Below are positions 56,142-64,000 of a stretch of DNA of 64,000 bases, piece by piece. Source of the stretch: Brassica napus (taxonomy: Eukaryota; Streptophyta; Magnoliopsida; Brassicales; Brassicaceae). The position numbers were made by a program, and so were the translations under genes. Within the stretch, counting starts at the first letter, position 1, and each line of letters starts with the position of its first letter. The stretch is from positions 62,001 to 126,000 of the forward strand of contig NW_026015657.1 of the NCBI RefSeq assembly GCF_020379485.1, read 5' to 3'. The notes under the pieces are model-generated. The model was not told the origin of the DNA. It did not search any database and saw only the letters and a list, made by a program, of their open reading frames with translations.

Positions 56142-56153
56142 TGGTATCAGAGC
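56142..56153 (+). promoter_or_regulatory. Primer binding site of CRM
   Basis: TGGTATCAGAGC, two bases after the LTR end, complementary to initiator tRNA-Met. Confidence 0.88.
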
Positions 56154-56640
56154 TGCTTTGGATTGGGAAGTTTTCGATTTCTCTTCTGTTTCAAATAAAC
56201 TTTTCAACTTCTTTGATTACCATTGATAGATCTGCGATCTGTTGTTGTTTCTCGTATCATCTGAGTAGCATATCACCTGATTGCTAATCGTCTGTGTTGA
56301 ATCCTATTAGATCTAAGTGTTCTTATCATATTTTGAATCAAACTCATCCGATCCGTGTGAAGGAAGTAATCGAATCGCTTGATCTGTCGAATCACTTGCT
56401 GAATAACTTGATTTGTGTTGTTTCTGTGATAGATCTGTTCTTATTTGTCTTGAATCTGATCTGCATAAATCCAAAATTGATAGATCTAATCTTAGTCTTG
56501 TCGATTTGAATTCTCTAATCCGTGATCTGCAAGTTTTCTATCTTTTGAATCTTTTGAAAGTTGTTTCCGCGTCGACTAATTGTTCTGATTTGATTCTTGT
56601 GAACATCTTACTTGTTTGAGTGTTTTCTGAATCAGGTACC
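56154..56640 (+). other. CRM leader
   Basis: 487 bp, T-rich, with repeated GATCTG and TTGAATC words. Short frames are not conserved with the noaCRM leader. It ends AATCAGGTACC before ATG 56641, matching the noaCRM start context. Confidence 0.6.
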
Positions 56641-59600
56641 ATGGTGAGAGAGTCGGAAGATGAAGCAGAACTCGTGAGACAGAACAAGTTATTGAGAGAT
56701 CAGATGACTGAGCAATTAAACCAAACGATGATCACTACCGTTGCTGATATGATCAAGAGCAGTATGAAGGAACTTCGCGATGAAATAAGGCAAGAGATAA
56801 GGCAAGCTACGGGCCAAGGTCATAGCAATGAGTCTAGACGAGAAAGACGTGATGAAACCCCGAGAGAGCATGCTGAATCACAAGAAACAGACCACTACTA
56901 TGAGCGTAACCGAGCCACGCACAGCAGTTCCTCTTCTAGAGATAGTAGAAGGAGACATAGAAGAGATCATGATGAAAGGAGAACTTACAGAGATGATCTT
57001 GCTGGTTTAAAGCTGAAGATACCTCCTTTCCATGGCAAAGTTGATCCGGATGCTTACTTGGAATGGGAAAAGAAGATGGAGTTGGTGTTTAACTGTAAGC
57101 ACTACACCAATGCCCAAAGGATTCAGATAGCAGCAACTGAGTTCCATGACTATGCGCTGAGTTGGTGGGACCAGCTTGTGACTACCAGGAGACTTAACCA
57201 AGAGTATCCCGTTGAAACATGGCACGAGATGAAGGCTCTCATGCGTAAAAGATTTGTGCCAAATCACTATCATCGCGACTTGCACCAGAAGTTAAGAAGA
57301 CTCACCCAAGGATCTCGATCTGTTGAAGAATACTATCAAGACATGGAGCTGTTGATGCTGAGAGCTCGTGTTTCTGAAGATAAAGAAGCTACTATGGCTA
57401 GGTTCTTAGGAGGTCTCAACCGAGAGATACAAGATAATGTTGAGATGCAGCACTATGTGGAGATAGAAGAGATGCTTCACAAAGCTATACTAGTTGAGCA
57501 ACAAGTTAAGAGGAAGGGCCATTCTCATTCTCGTTACAACACCAGACTTCAGGGAACTAAAGAAGAAAAGTCTAGCTATCAAAAGGAAAGCAAACCGCAA
57601 CTGAAAGAAGACTCAAAGCCAAATTCCTTTTACAGCAAGGATAAAGGAAAGGCCGAGGTTTCAAGTGCAAGAGCTAGAGATGTTAAGTGCTTTAAGTGTC
57701 AGGGTAGAGGCCATTATGCAAATGAGTGCACCAATAAAAGAATCATGATTCTTCTTGAGAATGGAGAGTATGAATCTGAGGATGAGCTTTCAGAGTCTGA
57801 GTGTAAGGCGCTTATTGAAGAAGAATATGAAGAAGAACCCGTGAAAGGAAGGTTATTGGTGGCTAGAAGAACTTTGAGTTTGCAAAGTAAAGCTGAAGAG
57901 CAAGAACAGAGAGAGAATCTATTCTACACTCGGTGCCTTGTGCAAGGAAAGGTCTGTAGTCTTATCATTGATGGAGGAAGTTGTGTGAATGTAGCTAGTG
58001 AAACTATGGTAAAGAAGCTTGGCCTCCAAGTACAGAAACATCCAAAGCCCTACCGGCTTCAATGGTTGAATGAAGAAGGAGAAATGAGGGTTTCTAGTCA
58101 GGTTTCGGTTCCCATTGCAATTGGAAGGTATGAGGATGAGGTTCTCTGTGATGTATTGCCTATGGAAGCTGGACATATCCTTCTTGGTCGGCCATGGCAA
58201 TCAGATAGACGAGTGATACATGATGGCTACACCAACAAGCACACGTTTGAGTTCAAAGGAAAGAAGACTGTGCTGGTTCCTCTAACACCAAAGGAAGTTC
58301 ATCAAGATCAACTGCAGCTACAAAAGAAGAAAGAAATAGACCTCAAACCTGAATCAAAGAAGCAGCATAGTCTCTATGCCAAATCGGGTGAAATCAAAAG
58401 AACTCTCAATGCTCATCAATCTATTCTTTTACTTATCTTTAAAGAGTCTCTTTTGAATGTTACTGACCCAACACCGGTATATCCGAGTGAAATTAAGTGT
58501 CTTTTACAGGAATTTGAAGATGTATTTCCTGAAGATAATCCAATTGGTCTTCCACCTCTTAGAGGGATTGAGCATCAGATTGATTTTGTTCCTGGTTCTA
58601 CACTTCCAAATAGGCCAGCTTATAGGACTAATCCCGTGGAGACTAAAGAACTGCAAAAACAAGTTGAGGAGTTGATGGCAAAGGGGCATATCCGTGAGAG
58701 CATGAGCCCATGTGCAGTACCAGTGCTTCTTGTGCCTAAGAAAGATGGAAGCTGGCGCATGTGTGTTGATTGTAGAGCCATCAACAACATCACTGTAAAG
58801 TATCGCCATCCTATTCCTAGATTAGATGATATGCTTGATGAATTGCATGGTTCCTGCATATTTTCTAAGATTGATTTGAAAAGTGGATACCATCAGATTA
58901 GGATGAAAGAAGGAGATGAATGGAAAACTGCATTCAAAACTAAACATGGTCTTTATGAGTGGTTAGTCATGCCATTTGGATTAACCAATGCACCTAGTAC
59001 ATTCATGAGATTAATGAATCATGTTCTTAGATCATTCATTGGCATATTTGTTGTGGTATACTTTGATGACATCCTTGTATACAGTAAGAGCTTTAATGAT
59101 CATATAGGACATCTTAGAGCTGTTCTTGATGTGCTTAGAAAGGAATCTCTTTTTGCTAACCTTAAGAAGTGTACTTTTGGAACGGATCACTTGGTTTTTC
59201 TAGGCTTTGTTGTGAGTGCAGATGGAGTAAAGGTAGATCAAGAGAAGGTGAAAGCAATACAAGAGTGGCCGATTCCTAAAACCATCAGTGAAGTGCGAAG
59301 CTTCCATGGATTAGCTGGCTTCTACCGACGGTTTGTAAAAGATTTTAGCACCATAGCCGCTCCATTGACTGAGGTGATCAAGAAAGAAGTTGGATTCAAA
59401 TGGGGAGAAGCACAAGAACTTGCCTTTCAATGCCTAAAAGAGAAGCTTACTAATGCCCCTCTTCTTATACTTCCTGATTTCAATAAAACTTTTGAAATTG
59501 AATGTGATGCTTCAGGAATTGGAATTGGTGCTGTTCTTATGCAGGAGAAGAGACCCATAGCATATTTCAGTGAGAAACTAGGAGGAGCGACTCTCAACTA

Positions 59601-61356
59601 TGCTACTTATGACAAGGAACTCTACGCTTTGGTGAGGGCTTTGCAGACATGGCAGCATTACCTATGGCCCAAGGAGTTTGTCATTCACACTGATCATGAG
59701 TCTCTCAAGTACCTTAAAAGCCAAAACAAACTCAGCAAGAGACACGCAAGGTGGGTTGAGTTCATTGAGACATTTCCTTATGTCATCAAGTATAAACAAG
59801 GTAAGGAAAACATAGTTGCTGATGCACTATCCAGAAGGTATGTTCTCTTGAACACTCTTGATGTTAAGCTATTAGGATTTGAGCAGATTAAAGTAATGTA
59901 TGAGAATGATCCTGAATTTAAAGATGCTTATAAGTCTTGTGAGAAATTTGCTGCTGGACATTACTTTAGGCAGGATGGATTTCTTTTCTATGATAATAGA
60001 CTTTGTGTGCCTAATTGTTCTTTGAGAGATTTATTTGTTAGGGAATCTCATGGAGGAAGCCTCATGGGACATTTTGGTGTCGCAAAAACTCTCAAGACCT
60101 TGCAGGATCACTTCTACTGGCCGCGGATGAAAAGAGATGTGGAAAGACTCTGTGAAAGGTGTGCAACTTGTAAACAAGCTAAGTCCAAAGTCCAAAACCA
60201 TGGTTTGTACACGCCTTTACCCATCCCTTATCATCCTTGGAATGATATCTCTATGGACTTCATTGTTGGATTGCCTAGAACTCGTACTGGTAAAGATTCA
60301 ATCTTTGTGGTAGTTGATAGATTTTCTAAGATGGCACACTTCATTGCTTGTCATAAAACTGATGATGCATTGCATGTAGCTAACTTGTTCTTTAAGGAGA
60401 TTGTGCGTTTACATGGCATGCCTAAGACTATTGTATCTGATAGAGATACTAAGTTCCTAAGCTACTTTTGGAAAACTCTCTGGTCTAAACTAGGCACTAA
60501 GCTATTATTTTCTACTACTTGTCACCCACAAACTGATGGTCAGACTGAAGTAGTTAATAGAACTCTTGGTACACTCTTGCGTGCAATTATAAAGAAGAAC
60601 TTGAAATCATGGGAAGATTGTTTGCCTCATTGTGAATTTGCATATAATCATGCTGTGCATTCTGCTACTAAGTTTTCTCCATTTGAAATTGTTTATGGGT
60701 TCAATCCCATCTCTCCTTTGGATCTAATACCTTTACCTGAGTGTGAAAGAGTTAGTCTTGATGGCAAGAAGAAGGCAGAGAAGGTACAACAACTTCATGA
60801 ACAAGCAAGGCGCAACATAGAAGAAAAGACTAAGCAATATGCCAAACAAGCAAACAAGGGGAGGCGTGAAAGAGTCTTTGAAGTGGGTGATCAAGTCTGG
60901 ATTCACCTAAGGAAAGAAAGATTTCCTAATGAGAGGAAATCCAAGCTCATGCCAAGGATTGATGGACCATTTGAGATCATAAAGAAAATCGGCAACAATG
61001 CTTACAAGCTGGATCTCCAAGGAAGGTATGATGTGAGCAATAGTTTTAATATCACTGACTTGGTTCCTTATTTTGCAGATGAGCCAGATTTGAGGACAAA
61101 TCCTTTTCAAGAGGGAGGGGATGATATGATCATGGACCGGCACAAGGATGGAGATAAAGAGTTCAAAGACCAATCAAGGGAAGAAGATGATGCCTTAGTC
61201 ATTCCACCAGGTCCCATCACTCGCGCCAAAGCTAGAAGACTCAAAGAAGCTGTTGGAAGTCTACTTATGATCTCATGGAAGCAAGAAGACGGTCTTGATG
61301 GACGTTTGATCAATCAAGACACTCTTATCACCATTCAAGCAATGGTTTCAAACTGA
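56641..61356 (+). CDS. CRM gag-pol polyprotein, intact, extending into the 3' LTR
   Basis: About 1571 residues from ATG 56641; an in-frame ATG seven codons upstream (56620) is possible. Numbered from 56620: Gag core at ~127-310; CCHC knuckle C357-C370 ([14 protein letters not shown]); protease D451 in IIDGGS; reverse transcriptase YFDD 814-817; RNase H from D963; integrase HHCC zinc region at ~1150-1190; core triad D1213, D1274, E1310; GPF module ([15 protein letters not shown]) near 1450. The last ~78 residues come from the LTR (from 61122) and include [13 protein letters not shown] near 1531, like the CR motif linked to centromere targeting. All catalytic residues are present and no stop interrupts, so it is likely competent. 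The polypurine tract is also coding. Confidence 0.94.
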   Translation: MVRESEDEAELVRQNKLLRDQMTEQLNQTMITTVADMIKSSMKELRDEIRQEIRQATGQGHSNESRRERRDETPREHAESQETDHYYERNRATHSSSSSRDSRRRHRRDHDERRTYRDDLAGLKLKIPPFHGKVDPDAYLEWEKKMELVFNCKHYTNAQRIQIAATEFHDYALSWWDQLVTTRRLNQEYPVETWHEMKALMRKRFVPNHYHRDLHQKLRRLTQGSRSVEEYYQDMELLMLRARVSEDKEATMARFLGGLNREIQDNVEMQHYVEIEEMLHKAILVEQQVKRKGHSHSRYNTRLQGTKEEKSSYQKESKPQLKEDSKPNSFYSKDKGKAEVSSARARDVKCFKCQGRGHYANECTNKRIMILLENGEYESEDELSESECKALIEEEYEEEPVKGRLLVARRTLSLQSKAEEQEQRENLFYTRCLVQGKVCSLIIDGGSCVNVASETMVKKLGLQVQKHPKPYRLQWLNEEGEMRVSSQVSVPIAIGRYEDEVLCDVLPMEAGHILLGRPWQSDRRVIHDGYTNKHTFEFKGKKTVLVPLTPKEVHQDQLQLQKKKEIDLKPESKKQHSLYAKSGEIKRTLNAHQSILLLIFKESLLNVTDPTPVYPSEIKCLLQEFEDVFPEDNPIGLPPLRGIEHQIDFVPGSTLPNRPAYRTNPVETKELQKQVEELMAKGHIRESMSPCAVPVLLVPKKDGSWRMCVDCRAINNITVKYRHPIPRLDDMLDELHGSCIFSKIDLKSGYHQIRMKEGDEWKTAFKTKHGLYEWLVMPFGLTNAPSTFMRLMNHVLRSFIGIFVVVYFDDILVYSKSFNDHIGHLRAVLDVLRKESLFANLKKCTFGTDHLVFLGFVVSADGVKVDQEKVKAIQEWPIPKTISEVRSFHGLAGFYRRFVKDFSTIAAPLTEVIKKEVGFKWGEAQELAFQCLKEKLTNAPLLILPDFNKTFEIECDASGIGIGAVLMQEKRPIAYFSEKLGGATLNYATYDKELYALVRALQTWQHYLWPKEFVIHTDHESLKYLKSQNKLSKRHARWVEFIETFPYVIKYKQGKENIVADALSRRYVLLNTLDVKLLGFEQIKVMYENDPEFKDAYKSCEKFAAGHYFRQDGFLFYDNRLCVPNCSLRDLFVRESHGGSLMGHFGVAKTLKTLQDHFYWPRMKRDVERLCERCATCKQAKSKVQNHGLYTPLPIPYHPWNDISMDFIVGLPRTRTGKDSIFVVVDRFSKMAHFIACHKTDDALHVANLFFKEIVRLHGMPKTIVSDRDTKFLSYFWKTLWSKLGTKLLFSTTCHPQTDGQTEVVNRTLGTLLRAIIKKNLKSWEDCLPHCEFAYNHAVHSATKFSPFEIVYGFNPISPLDLIPLPECERVSLDGKKKAEKVQQLHEQARRNIEEKTKQYAKQANKGRRERVFEVGDQVWIHLRKERFPNERKSKLMPRIDGPFEIIKKIGNNAYKLDLQGRYDVSNSFNITDLVPYFADEPDLRTNPFQEGGDDMIMDRHKDGDKEFKDQSREEDDALVIPPGPITRAKARRLKEAVGSLLMISWKQEDGLDGRLINQDTLITIQAMVSN
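61111..61121 (+). promoter_or_regulatory. Polypurine tract of CRM, inside the coding frame
   Basis: GAGGGAGGGGA directly before the LTR, translated as EGGD in the polyprotein. Coding and priming roles overlap here, as in noaCRM. Confidence 0.8.
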
Positions 61357-61944
61357 TCATCATCTAAGCAAGTGCTTGTGTGTGCTCTTTTCCTAGCCTT
61401 TGGTTTTGTCCCATTGGGTTTTCCAAAGGAAGGTTTTTAATGAGGCCACAAGTTACTTACATAAACCTTAGATGATGTATCACGGTTCCACCTTAGGTTA
61501 TTTTTAAACTATGGTTTTTATTTCATGTTTTAAAAACTCTTTTCGAATTTGAATAAGTCTTTAGTCTTTGTTGTAGTTCCAAGGGAGCCTGTTCCCTTTA
61601 ATGATCTCGAGAATATGGAGCCTGTTCCATACTTCTCTATATAAGTTTGTTTGCGTTCTCTCTTTTAATCACAATCCTTTTTCTACAAATCTATCAGATT
61701 TCTTTGTTCTCTCTTTACTTCTCATCAAGTCTTGAGTGAATCTCGTTGGTGTGTCATATCCAACAACTAAGGGTGTCTATTTTGGTGTGTAATATCCAAG
61801 CTAGTCATCTAGGAGTATCAAGGAGCCATTCCGCAACTCTTTGTGTCACCAAACGATCCATCACCTTGATAAACTTGAGTCTCTGATTCGTTTATACAAG
61901 GATCTATCCAATTCAATCCAAAGAAGCATCCTAGGAGTTCATTA
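61122..61944 (+). repeat. CRM 3' LTR
   Basis: 823 bp, apparently identical to the 5' LTR at an offset of 5805. It contains the last 235 bases of the gag-pol frame (to 61356) and ends TTCATTA before the CACTT duplication. Confidence 0.92.
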
Positions 61945-64000
61945 CACTTCATCCTCCAGCTCTCCTTGTAGAAATGCATTCTTCACATCCATTTGCCATA
62001 AGCCCCATCCAAGGTTCACAGCTAAGCTTAAGACAATCCGGATTGTGTGAAGTTTAGCTACTGGTGCAAAGGTCTCAATGTAATCTTCTCCATAAGTTTG
62101 AGTAAAGCCTCTTGCAACCAATCTTGACTTCTTCCTCTCCACCTTTCCATCAGCCTTATACTTGATTGTGAAGATCCATCTACTAGTCACCGCCTTCTTC
62201 CCTTTTGGTAACTCACTCTCATACCATGTATCATTCTTGATCATAGCTCCTGCCTCAGCTCCAACTGATTCCTTCCATTCTTTATCCATCATTGCCTCTT
62301 CATAGCTTCTTGGTATGTAGTTCTCATCCAAGTTTACCATAAAAGCACAATGTTCTTCAGGGTATTGAGCAAAGGAACACACAGCTTGAGAAGGATGCTC
62401 CACAGCCTGGGCATTGTAGTACACTCTCGTGCTTACCCAGTTGGAAGCATCTCTCCTAATCCGTGTGCTTCTTCTCAATGCTGGTTCCGGTTGTTCCACT
62501 TCCACTTGTGATTCTTCTCCACTTTCTTGTGGTACAGAAGTAGACATTTCAACTGCCTCTTCTTCTCCTAGCTGACTTGCTTCAGCTCCATCTTGCTGTT
62601 CACTTACTTCCACATCTTGATCATGTGTACCAGATGCTCCACTACTCTCTTGAGTTGTCTCTGGTTCACTCCTTTCCCCCCCATGATCAGAAGTGGGAGT
62701 TGCTGAACTTCCACCATTTGGTGGTTGAGATCCTGGGTTACTGCCAGATCCTTGCTGATCTTGTCTCACCTTGACTCCAATACTTTCTAAGATGATCCGC
62801 AAGGTAGTGGCTCTCTCCGAGGTAAGATCCTTCAAGTCTTCTTTGTTTTGCTCCTCATAATATCCTCTCTCTTCAACAAACTTCACATCCCTTGATACCA
62901 GCACCCTTCTAGTGTCTGGATTATAACACTTGTATCCCTTTTGAGTTGTAGAGTAGCCAATAAACATTGCCTTAGTACTCCTAGCTTCAAGCTTGTTTCT
63001 CAACTCCCCGGGTATCAAAACATAACATAAACACCCAAAGATCCTAATATGTTCTAATGAGGGTTTATGTTTGTTGAGAACCTCAAATGGTGATTGCCCT
63101 TTCAGGATCAGTGTGGGAGTCCTGTTGATTAGATAGCAGGCCGTAGCTACTGCATCACTCCAAAACTTCTTAGGTACATTGGCTTGGAACATCATTGATC
63201 TTGCAACTTCCATAAGGTGCCTATTCTTCCTCTCAGCCACACCATTCTGTTGTGGAGTGTAGGGACAGCTTGTTTGATGAAGAATTCCATACTGAGATAA
63301 GTGTTGCTTGAAAGCTTGTCCAATGTATTCTCCTCCATTATCTGACCTGAAAATCTTAATCTTGGCTTGATAATGGTTAGTTACATAGGATTGAAAATTT
63401 TTAAATGCATCAAGTACCCTATCTTTAGTTGGAATTAAGGTTAACCAGGTGTATTTAGATTTTTCATCAATGAATGAGACATAATACTTATGATTCTCTC
63501 TAGATAAACAAGGAGCAGTCCATACATCAGAGTGAATAAGATCAAAGCAATTCTCATAAACGGTAGAAGAGTTTGGAAATACAGTTCTACAATGCTTGCC
63601 TAAAATGCAAGCTTCACAATCATTGTTTTCAAAAGAAACACCTGGCAACATCAGTTTTAAAGCCTTATTATGAGGGTGTCCTAGTCTAGCATGCCACAAT
63701 GCATTCTTATTTAAACTAGGAACAGAAGCAGTAGTAAACGAGCAGCTAATGTCAGAAACAGGAGCAAGATCTTCAAGCAAATATAAGTCTCCTTTTGTTA
63801 CTCCTTTTCCAATCACTTTGCTGCTTTCAATATCCTGAAACTTCACATCATTAGGACTAAATATGACATTGCATTGCAAGTCAGTTGCACATTTCTTGAC
63901 AGATAATAGGTTTGAAGTAAAGTCAGGCATATAGAAAGCTTTTGAGTCTTTACTAAACAGTTTAAGTGTTCCTATTCCTTTAATTGGAACCTTATCACCA
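61945..64000 (-). CDS. Copia gag-pol (C), protease to reverse transcriptase, cut by window edge
   Basis: On the minus strand the frame enters at 64000 within the protease region ([10 protein letters not shown], after the missing DSGAS). It runs through HARLGHP, the integrase ([17 protein letters not shown] and NGVAERKN, giving D, D and E), a Ser/Gln/Glu-rich linker and the reverse transcriptase start ([12 protein letters not shown]... [15 protein letters not shown]). There it meets the CRM insertion, and it resumes at 55316. No stop is seen. An ATG at 63930 is internal, not the start, because homologous coding sequence continues upstream to the edge. Closest relatives here are B1 and D and the inverted fragment at 37731-39070. 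Confidence 0.92.

Larger units (their letters stand above)
55317..61944 (+). mobile_element. Autonomous CRM-type gypsy element
   Basis: A complete 6628 bp Ty3/gypsy element in the opposite orientation to its host Copia C, with CACTT duplications (55312-55316 and 61945-61949) and 823 bp LTRs that look identical. One intact gag-pol frame runs 235 bases into the 3' LTR and ends with a basic [10 protein letters not shown] tail, the hallmark of CRM centromeric retrotransposons (CRB in Brassica). There is no chromodomain of the usual chromovirus type. It probably provides enzymes for noaCRM, whose LTRs and primer region it shares. Confidence 0.93.
53371..64000 (-). mobile_element. Copia C, minus strand, carrying a CRM insertion, cut by window edge
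   Basis: A family A Copia element on the minus strand. The 3' LTR is at 53371-53988, then the polypurine tract, 3' UTR hairpin and pol. The autonomous CRM element inserted in the reverse transcriptase region (duplication CACTT at 55312-55316 and 61945-61949). The frame continues to 64000, so gag, leader and 5' LTR lie outside. Its 3' end shares sequence with A1 and A2. Its own target duplication cannot be checked here. Confidence 0.9.

Noticed and set aside
12127..56153. tRNA-Met gene fragments at TGGTATCAGAGC sites
   Set aside because: Only about 11-12 bases match and each lies right after an LTR; these are primer binding sites, not tRNA genes.

Overview
This 64 kb window is plant DNA with no recognisable host gene, tRNA or rRNA gene. 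It looks like the core of a Brassicaceae centromere. Five blocks of a ~176 bp HindIII-type tandem satellite (one AAGCTT per monomer) are invaded by nested LTR retrotransposons. Monomer length and HindIII site fit the CentBr-type satellites of the Brassica/Raphanus group as I remember them; I could not run a search. One Ty3/gypsy element has CRM (centromeric retrotransposon) features, with an open reading frame that runs on into the 3' LTR. A second, non-autonomous CRM-like element is also present.

Layout: 1-1409 two truncated Copia 3' ends (A1, A2). 1410-3663 satellite S1. 3664-8378 non-autonomous LTR element G, minus strand. 8379-11636 satellite S2. 11637-17391 intact Copia B1. 17392-18052 satellite S3. 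18053-34161 Copia D, split by a non-autonomous CRM-like element in its RNase H domain (22671-27528) and by non-autonomous element H in its 3' LTR (28326-33923). 34162-37191 satellite S4. 37192-44081 a mosaic of LTR fragment F, an inverted gag-protease fragment and a 5'-truncated Copia B2. 44082-53342 satellite S5, uninterrupted and the most homogeneous. 53343-53370 a 28 bp stub of LTR F. 53371-64000 minus-strand Copia C, leaving the window, split by the autonomous CRM element (55317-61944).

Six elements have complete LTR pairs with 5 bp target-site duplications (gaagc, cccaa, ctatt, acttc, actat, cactt). The two LTRs of each pair have equal length and look identical by eye, so these insertions are recent. 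All six prime from a TGGTATCAGAG site matching initiator tRNA-Met. B1 and the CRM element carry intact gag-pol frames and could supply enzymes to the non-autonomous elements G, H and noaCRM.

The most interesting signals are two RNA-like hairpins. The first, with compensating stem changes, recurs in every element, just before the polypurine tract in Copia and in the U3 of both CRM elements. The second lies about 20 nt after the stop codon of the mini-gag frames of G and H and also shows compensating change. Satellite S5 has a hexameric higher-order repeat (~1.05 kb) within a ~4.2 kb 24-monomer duplication. S4 is a shortened copy of S1+S2 that preserves the empty site of element G.
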